This document shows positions 5,589 to 11,266 of a DNA stretch of 11,266 nt, piece after piece. A program made the position numbers and the translations under genes. The notes under the pieces were generated by a model. That model saw nothing but the letters and a program-made list of their open reading frames with translations. It did no database searches and was not told the DNA's origin. Every line of letters begins with the position of its first letter. Positions within the stretch are counted from its first letter, which is position 1. Origin of the DNA: Anaerolineae bacterium (GTDB lineage: Bacteria; Chloroflexota; Anaerolineae; B4-G1; SLSP01); assembly GCA_016934645.1 (NCBI GenBank), contig JAFGSL010000399.1, forward strand, positions 1 to 11,266, written 5' to 3'.

Positions 5589-7030
5589 ATCATCCCCCAC
5601 TGGAACGTGTGTGCCCCTTCGAGCGCACGGCTGACGTCCCAGAAACCCATGCTGCCGGTCACACCCAGGCGGTAGGGTTGGTTTTCTGGGTCCAAGTAGA
5701 GGAAGGCCGAGGCGTCTGTTGTCCACAGGGCAGAGCCTTCAGCGTCGTCGAGTAGTGCAATAGGCCGTGTGGAATCCTCCGCTCCCAGGAAATAGAGGCC
5801 GGGAGCCGGACCGTTGCAGTCCGCCCCACAGCCGCGATGGATGAACGCGACCCAGCCATCGGGTAGTGCCAGCGGCGATGTGGGGTGTAGTGCCCACGAA
5901 TCGATCAGGCATTGCCCGAAGGTGATTTCCAGCCTAGATTCGTCAATGACCGGCTGTACCTCATAAAGACAGCCTTGCTCCGGCGAGTCGGTGGAGATCC
6001 AGATGCTCTGCTCGCCCCAACTCAACGCGATGTGACAGTCTTGTGGGCAGGATACGTCAATGGGCATGAGTTGTTCCGTGGCGATGTTGAACAAAGCCAA
6101 TGCCGCGCTCTGCTCCGACTGTGTTTCCAGGATCAACCAGCGGCTGTTGGGTGACCAGGCGGAAAAGCGCCAGCCCGGGTCTTCTGCATAGGGCAACACC
6201 AGGCGGGGTTCTGGAACCTCGAGCGGGGTCAGCCACACTCCCGTGCTGTCCTCGTAAGCGAGTTGGCTGCCATCCGGAGCGAGGGCCAAGCCGGTGCACT
6301 TGGCGATAGTCGTGCTGTTGCAGAATCCCAGTTCGCGCTGTGGCTGGCGCACGTCCGTGAGATTGAGGGCGAGGATGGTGCCGTAGGGGGGATAGGCCGT
6401 CGCGGCTCCTGGCGTATCGGGCAGTGTCGATTGGACGCCCCACGCGATGTATACCAGGTACTGTCCGTCCGGTGTGACCTCGAACGCGCTGGCCGGCGAG
6501 CCGGCCAGCGCCTCAATCAGCCGTCCGGCGGTGGGGATATAAGTGTGCTCTCGCAGTGCGCGGTCGAAGATGTAGAGTTTTCCGGCGTCGGTGGCGTAAG
6601 CGATGAAGCGTTTGTCCGGCGTTACGCGATAGGCAAGGATGGCGCCGTTGCCCTCAACGTCGGTATCTTCAGCCGCAACTGGGATAGCATCGAGCGCGCC
6701 GCCTTCGGCGAGCCATACCCAGATGCGTCCTTCGCGCAGGAAGTACAACTCGGCGGGTAGTGCGGGCCACCCCTGTGGCTCGACGGCCTGCACTGGCAAA
6801 AGCAATCCCGGCGGCAACGTCGGTGTGGGTGTGGGGGTGACGGTTGGCGTCGGTGTGGGCGTCGGCGTCGGCGTCAGCGTGGGGGTAGCGGTTGGTAGGA
6901 TGGGCGTGCGCGTCGGAGTCGGTGTGGGCGTCGGCGTGCCGGGCGTCTCGCAGGCAGAGAGTGCTGCAATGACACACAGCAGTATCAGGACAAAAAAGAT
7001 CAGCTTTTTATTAGATGCAAACGATTTCAA
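5570..7030 (-). CDS. Thr-Pro-linker lipoprotein with PD40/WD40-like propeller
   Basis: This 486-aa protein has a basic N terminus (Lys8, Lys9), a hydrophobic core at 10-24 and a lipobox Leu-Ser-Ala-Cys with Cys27, so it should be a lipid-anchored surface protein. Residues 28-75 form an almost pure Thr-Pro linker, an extended spacer holding the domain away from the membrane. The rest has propeller-type repeats such as Val-Thr-Pro-Asp-Gly (about 189), Leu-Ala-Pro-Asp-Gly and Trp-Ser-Pro-Asn-Ser. Paired cysteines (Cys-X7-Cys, two Cys-X3-Cys) suggest disulfides formed outside the cytoplasm. The start is a TTG with GGAG nine bases upstream. No enzyme motif is visible; a binding or sensory role is guesswork. 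Its last codons lie in a repeat element, so the C terminus may have been altered. Confidence 0.78.
   Translation of the reverse strand: MKSFASNKKLIFFVLILLCVIAALSACETPGTPTPTPTPTRTPILPTATPTLTPTPTPTPTPTVTPTPTPTLPPGLLLPVQAVEPQGWPALPAELYFLREGRIWVWLAEGGALDAIPVAAEDTDVEGNGAILAYRVTPDKRFIAYATDAGKLYIFDRALREHTYIPTAGRLIEALAGSPASAFEVTPDGQYLVYIAWGVQSTLPDTPGAATAYPPYGTILALNLTDVRQPQRELGFCNSTTIAKCTGLALAPDGSQLAYEDSTGVWLTPLEVPEPRLVLPYAEDPGWRFSAWSPNSRWLILETQSEQSAALALFNIATEQLMPIDVSCPQDCHIALSWGEQSIWISTDSPEQGCLYEVQPVIDESRLEITFGQCLIDSWALHPTSPLALPDGWVAFIHRGCGADCNGPAPGLYFLGAEDSTRPIALLDDAEGSALWTTDASAFLYLDPENQPYRLGVTGSMGFWDVSRALEGAHTFQWGMMVDSSQ
6806..6949 (-). repeat. Degenerate hexanucleotide repeat encoding the Thr-Pro linker
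   Basis: On the plus strand this is a run of GGTGTG/GGCGTC-type six-base units, coding on the minus strand for repeated Thr-Pro. The units are imperfect and interrupted by Arg, Ile, Leu and Val codons. Such tracts can change length by slippage in whole codons, altering linker length without breaking the frame. Shorter Thr-Pro tracts occur in the next lipoprotein gene, around 8470-8645 and 7306-7350. Confidence 0.75.
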
Positions 7031-7045
7031 TGAAGGACTCTCCGA

Positions 7046-7124
7046 TTACGCATCACGCATCATGCTAAGGATTCGTAAAAATACAACTTCCCATATTTCA
7101 TGCTCGCAGCCCCGTCCCCGGGGC
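7046..7124. repeat. Short direct repeat and GC hairpin between two lipoprotein genes
   Basis: The 125-base gap between the lipoprotein genes ending at 7156 and starting at 7030 holds two small structures. ACGCATC occurs twice in tandem at 7048-7061, followed by a near-copy, just upstream of the Shine-Dalgarno GGAGAG (7038-7043 on the minus strand). GCCCC (7109-7113) and GGGGC (7120-7124) form a 5-bp GC stem that could be a weak terminator for the upstream gene, although no T run follows. I find no convincing promoter here. Confidence 0.35.
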
Positions 7125-7155
7125 GTTTGCGCGGGAATTTATTCTTTTACAGACC

Positions 7156-8721
7156 CTAAGGGACATAGGTGAAATTCGCGCCAGTGTTGACCCATAGCAC
7201 CGGTTCCCCGCCGGTTGGGACGCACCATAAACTTCGTTTATCCCCGCCTAAGCGCAGCGTGTAAGTTCCATCGGCTGCCGTGTAGAAGGCGGGTTGGTCT
7301 AGATTGGGCGTAATGGGCTGTGGCGTCGTAGCTGCTGGCGTGGGCGTTGGGGTGACGGTCGGAACCTCTGCCGCTGCGGGTCGCGCATCCCATGGAACAA
7401 GCTCGCCTGTCCGCCAGTTGAGGGCGAAGCGCTCTACTGGATCAGCACAGCGGAAGCCGTAGACCGTGCAGTTTACTGCCGCAGTGTTGAAATCGGGTTC
7501 CAGGTCTAGGACGTTCTGCCGGTAAGGGATGCGGCGGACTTCGATGAAGTCGCCTTCCCATGGACATACTTCGTATGCTGTGCACAGGTGATAATCGTAT
7601 GTCGGATCGCTGAGCAAGATCTGCTGTTCGCCAGTGGTTGCATCGACGATGACAATCTGCTGTGGACCAAGGGTGAGTGCGGCCTTTGCCGGCATGGTAT
7701 AGGAAATCACGCGCTGTTGGTACAGCAGATGATCGCCTGTGGGTGTCCACTGCGGCTGCGATTCCTCTGTGTCACGCTTTGTTGGGGGCAGGAACTGCCA
7801 TTCCTGGGCGACATCGTAGCCCCACACGGAACTTCCCCATCCCAGGTAAAGGTGGACATTGACGGCGAAGGCCGTCCGTAGTGCGTTCCACTGGATGGGG
7901 CCAGCCTTGCCCAGGGTATTCTGTTCGCCAGTGTGTAGGTCGACGAGAGCGAGTTCGCCGCCTTCGCAGTGCCCGGTGCCGATAAGTATCATCTCATCCG
8001 TAAGGAAGGTGAAGGAATGGCCACCTGTTTCGGTAATGACGCGCGTATCGTCGGTACGCAGGTCGAGCGCAGCGATGCCGCGCCCGCAGGTTTCTTCGCC
8101 CCAAAAATAGACCGCCCATGTTCCGGTGGGGGAGAATTGGACCTGAGTGCAGGGTAATTCCCTCGCCATCGATTCACATTCGGGCAAGAGCGCGTGCTGG
8201 CGGACGAAATCCGTTTCCATTGAATAGGGCTGCGTCACTAGCAGATCAACTGTAAAGCCATTGTTGGGACGGATAAAGAGCATATCTTCTGTGGTAGACA
8301 GACGTTCGCTTTCCCTTCCATCGGCGGCAATGGCCCACAAGTGGGTGGAGGGCGTTCGCTGGTGTACCTCTGCAGGCGCGAACGGCGCGTGGGCTGTACT
8401 TATAAAAAGAATCAGATCGTGCAGCGGTTCGGTTTTAGAAAGCGGGCGTTGCCAGATGGGAGCACACACCGGAAGGGGTGTGCTGGTGGCCGTGGGCTGC
8501 GGTGTTGCGGTTGCTGCAGGGGTGGGGAAGGGCGTTGCCGGCAACGCCGTGGCTGTTGGTGTCCAGGTGGGGAATAGCGTACGTGTTTCGGCCACGGATG
8601 TAGGCGGCGTCGTCTCTGTGGGAGCAGATGGGGCCGGGGCCAGTTGACAGCCCATCAGCCCCAGAGACACAATCAGAACCGGCAACAAACGGCGGCAGCA
8701 GACTGCCTTGTGTTGCTTCAT
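7156..8721 (-). CDS. Cysteine-rich Thr-Pro-linker lipoprotein with propeller-like repeats
   Basis: This 521-aa protein begins with Lys/Arg residues, a hydrophobic stretch (12-22) and the lipobox Leu-Met-Gly-Cys with Cys25, so it is probably a lipoprotein. A Pro/Thr/Ala-rich linker spans about 26-82. The body has weak propeller-like repeats (Gln-Phe-Ser-Pro-Thr-Gly, Gln-Trp-Thr-Pro-Thr-Gly-Asp). A second Thr-Pro linker at about 456-473 is followed by a compact C-terminal piece of about 50 residues with one Cys, possibly a separate small domain. Paired cysteines (Cys-X8-Cys, Cys-X5-Cys, Cys-X6-Cys) point to disulfides outside the cell. The ATG overlaps the stop of the CCA-type nucleotidyltransferase gene (ATGA) and has AGGAG seven bases upstream, so it is made from the same message. 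Function unknown. Confidence 0.75.
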   Translation of the reverse strand: MKQHKAVCCRRLLPVLIVSLGLMGCQLAPAPSAPTETTPPTSVAETRTLFPTWTPTATALPATPFPTPAATATPQPTATSTPLPVCAPIWQRPLSKTEPLHDLILFISTAHAPFAPAEVHQRTPSTHLWAIAADGRESERLSTTEDMLFIRPNNGFTVDLLVTQPYSMETDFVRQHALLPECESMARELPCTQVQFSPTGTWAVYFWGEETCGRGIAALDLRTDDTRVITETGGHSFTFLTDEMILIGTGHCEGGELALVDLHTGEQNTLGKAGPIQWNALRTAFAVNVHLYLGWGSSVWGYDVAQEWQFLPPTKRDTEESQPQWTPTGDHLLYQQRVISYTMPAKAALTLGPQQIVIVDATTGEQQILLSDPTYDYHLCTAYEVCPWEGDFIEVRRIPYRQNVLDLEPDFNTAAVNCTVYGFRCADPVERFALNWRTGELVPWDARPAAAEVPTVTPTPTPAATTPQPITPNLDQPAFYTAADGTYTLRLGGDKRSLWCVPTGGEPVLWVNTGANFTYVP

Positions 8722-10367
8722 GTCTCTGCTCCTGCCAACGTTGTGGTAACGAAATTTTCGGCGTCTTCCCGCGTGGCAATCTCGCCGGCGGCTTGGGCTT
8801 CGCGTAGTGCCTCGAGGGTGCGTCCCATCTGCGGTCCCGGTTTTAGCCCCAAGGCGATGAGATCGTGCCCGTTGAGCAGCGCGGGCGGTGCGACAATCTC
8901 CGTGGGTTGCTCGAAATAGGCCTTGAGCAACACGTCAGCGTTGCGTAGCAGCGTACGCCAGCGGGGTTGCGTCAATCCTTGGCACCAGACCGCCATCGCA
9001 TCGGCCAGTGCCAACAGCACGACTGCGATGCCAGCTTCCCCGGCATCGCGGTAGAAGCGGTAGGCCGCGCGCCGTGTGAGTGTCTCTTTGTAGATCGTTG
9101 CCAGCCGCATGTGTTCGACAACCAGTGTAGTGATGAAGGCGATGGCTTTTCCTGGAAATCGCAGTGCCTCCAGGCGCGTCTCCGTCAAGTGGGCACCGCT
9201 TTCTGCATGGCCGTAGAAGTGCGTGCGTCCATCATCGCCTACCGTGCGCGTTTCCGCTTTGCCGACATCGTGGAACAGCGCGCCCCACTTCAGCAGATCG
9301 GCGCGCGGCATCTCCGCGTTGACGGGTTCGTCCAGGTACTTCAGCAGAGCCGCTTGAAAGGGCAACAGAGCATTGGCGAGCCATTCCCACGTCCAATTGG
9401 GCGCGGGAACGTAGTTATCTGTGCTGGAGGGGCGCTCTTCGCCCTTGAGGAGCGCGAGGATACCTTCTACAGTCGAAACTGCTGCCAGTGTGTGAACCTG
9501 GGTATTCGCGTAGTAATGGGGGGCTGATTGCTGCACGGCTTGCAAGGCCTGGATTTCCGGCAAGACGTGGCTCAGCAATCCTACGTCAGCCAGCGCGTGC
9601 AGACTGTGCGCTGCCGGGATCGTGCGCAGCATATCCAGCAGCTCATCGCGGATACGTTCGGCGGTGACAGTTGTAATCGATAGTACCTGCGCTCGCAGTG
9701 CCATCTCGGTGCGTGTCTCAAGGTGAAAGTGCAGTGCGTTGGCCTGGCGTACTGCACGTAACAGCCGTACCGGGTCATCTTTGAAGGTAGTGGGGCTGGC
9801 CATACGAATCAGGCGCGCGTCAAGGTCGGCCTGACCGCCTGTCGGGTCAACGAGCACGCCATCGAGGGTTAGTGCCATCGCGTTGATGGTGAAATCGCGT
9901 CGCCGCAAGTCCTCTTCCAGCGTGGCGCCCCGCAAGACAGCGAAGTCCAGCATCACCGGGCGGTGTGTGTGGGGATCGGTGACGACGACGCGTCCTGTAT
10001 CCCGCTCATCATCCAGGGGGTAATAGGCGGCTCGCAGCGCATTGGCGACTTTGCGCGCCAGTGCACATCCCTGTTCGGCAACGGCGAGATCCCAGTCGTG
10101 GATGTTGCGGCCCAACAACAAGTCGCGGACTGGCCCGCCAGCCAACCATACCCCTTCTTGGGGCAGGAGGTTGTGGAGTTCAGCCAGCGGCCATTCCGGC
10201 AAAGGAATGTAGGGCGGGTGGATGGTCACCCACGCTAGACGCAACCGCTCTTTGGGACGCGCCGCACGTGCAGCGACGCGCGTTTCGTCGCGTGTTGTGC
10301 CGACGCCCGCCACCGTGTTATTCTCGGTTAAGGCAACCCAGCGACCTGCGTATGGACTGAAATCCAT
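8718..10367 (-). CDS. tRNA nucleotidyltransferase / poly(A) polymerase family protein with N-terminal DUF5678-like domain and HD domain
   Basis: This 549-aa class II nucleotidyltransferase probably adds or repairs the 3' CCA end of tRNAs. Visible motifs are Gly-Gly-Pro-Val-Arg-Asp (77-82) with Asp91-Trp-Asp93 as the metal site, Arg-Arg-Asp-Phe-Thr-Ile-Asn-Ala-Met (156-164), and Asp-Asp-Pro-Val-Arg (197-201) in place of the common Glu-Asp-x-x-Arg nucleotide-selecting motif. An HD-type hydrolase signature, Leu-Phe-His-Asp-Val-Gly-Lys, has His366-Asp367. The first ~48 residues (Tyr-Ala-Gly-Arg-Trp-Val-Ala-Leu) resemble DUF5678, a small module of unknown role. I use the ATG at 10365-10367, which has GAGG six bases upstream; a GTG four codons earlier is possible. 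The C terminus ends in an ATGA overlap with a lipoprotein gene. Whether it adds CCA, only A or only CC cannot be read from sequence. Confidence 0.87.
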   Translation of the reverse strand: MDFSPYAGRWVALTENNTVAGVGTTRDETRVAARAARPKERLRLAWVTIHPPYIPLPEWPLAELHNLLPQEGVWLAGGPVRDLLLGRNIHDWDLAVAEQGCALARKVANALRAAYYPLDDERDTGRVVVTDPHTHRPVMLDFAVLRGATLEEDLRRRDFTINAMALTLDGVLVDPTGGQADLDARLIRMASPTTFKDDPVRLLRAVRQANALHFHLETRTEMALRAQVLSITTVTAERIRDELLDMLRTIPAAHSLHALADVGLLSHVLPEIQALQAVQQSAPHYYANTQVHTLAAVSTVEGILALLKGEERPSSTDNYVPAPNWTWEWLANALLPFQAALLKYLDEPVNAEMPRADLLKWGALFHDVGKAETRTVGDDGRTHFYGHAESGAHLTETRLEALRFPGKAIAFITTLVVEHMRLATIYKETLTRRAAYRFYRDAGEAGIAVVLLALADAMAVWCQGLTQPRWRTLLRNADVLLKAYFEQPTEIVAPPALLNGHDLIALGLKPGPQMGRTLEALREAQAAGEIATREDAENFVTTTLAGAET

Positions 10368-10382
10368 TAAGAACCTCACTCA

Positions 10383-10419
10383 CCCGGCAAAGATTTTTAT
10401 ACTCGTAACCTTTGCGGGG
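10383..10419 (-). promoter_or_regulatory. Candidate promoter region of the CCA enzyme gene flanked by an inverted repeat
   Basis: CCCGGCAAAG (10383-10392) and CTTTGCGGGG (10410-10419) pair at nine of ten positions. Between them, on the minus strand, lies TATAAA (10396-10401), a plausible -10 box placed about 30 bases before the ATG. No good -35 is visible. Symmetric arms around a -10 box would suit a repressor site, but a chance palindrome or an attenuator-like hairpin are also possible. Confidence 0.35.
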
Positions 10420-10436
10420 ATTTCTACGTGTTCCTT

Positions 10437-10472
10437 AAAAAACGTGCGGCACGCTCAAGAGCGCACCGCACG
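10437..10472 (-). terminator. Intrinsic terminator of efp
   Basis: On the minus strand, arms CGTGCGGTGCGCTC and GAGCGTGCCGCACG (10472-10459 and 10456-10443) form a GC-rich stem of about 14 bp including two adjacent G-U pairs, closed by a tiny TT-centred loop. Six T residues (10442-10437) follow immediately. It lies about 50 bases after the efp stop codon, the expected position for a Rho-independent terminator, and separates efp from the CCA enzyme gene. Confidence 0.9.
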
Positions 10473-10524
10473 AGAACCTATCTGTTGTGTGAGAACCAGA
10501 GCCGATCAGGGCACCGGTACAGGG

Positions 10525-11082
10525 CTATACGCGGGTGAGGTAGTCCCCACTGCGGGTGTCGACACGGATTGTGTCACCCACATTGACGAATAACGGTACG
10601 TTGACCTTCAGACCGGTTTCACATTCGACCGTCTTACTTGCGCCTGTGGCTGTATCTCCGGCGACAGCCAATTCCGACTCAACGACTTCCAATTCGATAG
10701 AAGCGGGCAAGTCGACATCCAAGACTTCGCTCTCGAGAACGGTGAGTGTGACTTCCATGCCTTCTTTCAAGAACCCGGCCCGGTCGCCGACCATGTCGGC
10801 GTTCATGTGAGTTTGATCGTAGGTTTGCGTATCCATAAAGTAGAAAGCTTCACCGTCTTCGTAGAGATACTGTACAGTGCGGCGCTCCACCGGTGCTTCC
10901 TCGAAGCGTTCTCCCGAAAGGAAGTTGCGCGGGATGGTGGATCCGGTGCGCAAATTGCGAATTTTCGTGCGGATAATGGCGTTTCCCCGGCCCGGTTTGT
11001 AGTGTTGGTACTCTAAAACCTGGTACAGTTCCCCATCCAAAATAAACGTTGTTCCTTTGCGTAACTCATTTGCATCAATCAT
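10525..11082 (-). CDS. efp: Elongation factor P
   Basis: This 185-aa protein is a full-length EF-P, which enters the ribosomal E site and helps form peptide bonds at polyproline stretches. Domain I (about 1-62) carries the loop Lys-Pro-Gly-Arg-Gly-Asn-Ala (29-35), so the tip residue reaching the peptidyl-transferase centre is Arg32 rather than the Lys modified by EpmA. The context resembles Thermus EF-P more than the EarP-rhamnosylated type (Lys-Ser-Gly-Arg-Asn). The two OB-type domains follow, and the C-terminal signature ending Val-Asp-Thr-Arg-Ser-Gly-Asp-Tyr (174-181) is intact. The ATG has GAGGAG five bases upstream. The gene has its own promoter and terminator. The many Thr-Pro and Pro-Pro codons in the neighbouring lipoproteins are possible clients, but that link is only suggestive. 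Confidence 0.97.
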   Translation of the reverse strand: MIDANELRKGTTFILDGELYQVLEYQHYKPGRGNAIIRTKIRNLRTGSTIPRNFLSGERFEEAPVERRTVQYLYEDGEAFYFMDTQTYDQTHMNADMVGDRAGFLKEGMEVTLTVLESEVLDVDLPASIELEVVESELAVAGDTATGASKTVECETGLKVNVPLFVNVGDTIRVDTRSGDYLTRV

Positions 11083-11146
11083 ATTATCTCCTCAATTGCA
11101 TACTACCTACATTCCGCGCGCGGTTGCTGCGTTGCATCAGCCAGCT

Positions 11147-11174
11147 ATTATATCTTGGGTACGTTTATCGTCAA
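11147..11174 (-). promoter_or_regulatory. Sigma70-like promoter of efp
   Basis: On the minus strand, TTGACG (11169-11174) and a perfect TATAAT (11147-11152) are separated by 16 bases. Transcription should start near 11140, giving a leader of about 58 bases before the efp ATG at 11082. I see no convincing riboswitch or small ORF in that leader. Confidence 0.75.
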
Positions 11175-11210
11175 GCTCTTTTTGTATCTTATCAATAAAA
11201 CGAGGGAATC

Positions 11211-11253
11211 ACGGCGCAGCCCAAGAATCCCCCAGATGCAGAGCTTGCGCCGT
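11211..11253. terminator. Inverted repeat upstream of the efp promoter
   Basis: ACGGCGCA (11211-11218) and TGCGCCGT (11246-11253) are perfect reverse complements around a 27-base loop. It may end transcription of a minus-strand gene lying beyond the window, since GTTTTATTG follows about ten bases downstream of the stem on that strand. The long loop and distant T run make this weak. Confidence 0.3.
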
Positions 11254-11266
11254 TTGAGCGATCAAT

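Noticed and set aside
6639..7172. A plus-strand frame with long Gly-Val repeats, resembling an elastin-like protein
   Set aside because: The repeats are simply the antisense reading of the Thr-Pro linker codons; no ribosome-binding site or promoter supports it.
11083..11140. Riboswitch or leader peptide ahead of efp
   Set aside because: The leader is only about 58 bases, with no recognisable aptamer, terminator or small ORF with a ribosome-binding site.

Overview
The window looks like a chromosomal segment of a member of the Chloroflexota (Anaerolineae/Ardenticatenia-like; inferred, not proven). The basis is moderately GC-rich DNA, three consecutive surface lipoproteins with long Thr-Pro linkers and propeller-like bodies (a style very common in that phylum), a Thermus-like elongation factor P with Arg at the loop tip, and a CCA-type tRNA nucleotidyltransferase carrying a small N-terminal DUF5678-like domain. 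Genes are tightly packed and nearly all lie on the minus strand. No gene-free stretch exceeds 300 bases; the longest gaps are about 184 (11083-11266), 157 (10368-10524) and 125 (7031-7155) bases.

Layout along the minus strand, from high to low coordinates. (1) 11266-10437: efp with a near-consensus promoter, a strong Shine-Dalgarno and a clear intrinsic terminator, so a self-contained transcription unit. (2) 10419-7156: the DUF5678/CCA-nucleotidyltransferase gene, coupled by an ATGA overlap to the first Thr-Pro lipoprotein. (3) 7030-5570: the second Thr-Pro lipoprotein. (4) 5512-3911: the third lipoprotein, with DUF348 and G5 domains ahead of a propeller, driven by its own sigma70-like promoter whose -35 lies inside a degenerate repeat. 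(5) 3820-2716: a HepT/MntA toxin-antitoxin pair (ATGA overlap), followed 35 bases later by an unrecognised small membrane-associated protein.

The left end is accessory. On the plus strand, 1970-2711 holds a second toxin-antitoxin pair (UPF0175 antitoxin, DUF3368 PIN toxin) with an extended -10 promoter. Divergent from it, on the minus strand at 1877-84, is a PD-(D/E)XK plus N6-adenine methylase gene of the single-chain restriction-modification type. It stops a few codons after its catalytic NPPY motif, so the target-recognition part is missing. The last ~80 bases of the window look unrelated and may be the edge of an inserted element.

Together the left 3.9 kb form a small defence/stress island (broken RM gene plus two TA modules) next to housekeeping translation genes (efp, CCA enzyme) and an envelope lipoprotein cluster. 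I did not find a clearly new multi-gene system. The most distinctive items are the DUF348-G5-propeller lipoprotein, the DUF5678-CCA fusion coupled to a lipoprotein, the truncated RM gene carrying an in-frame dispersed repeat, and the promoter embedded in a repeat.
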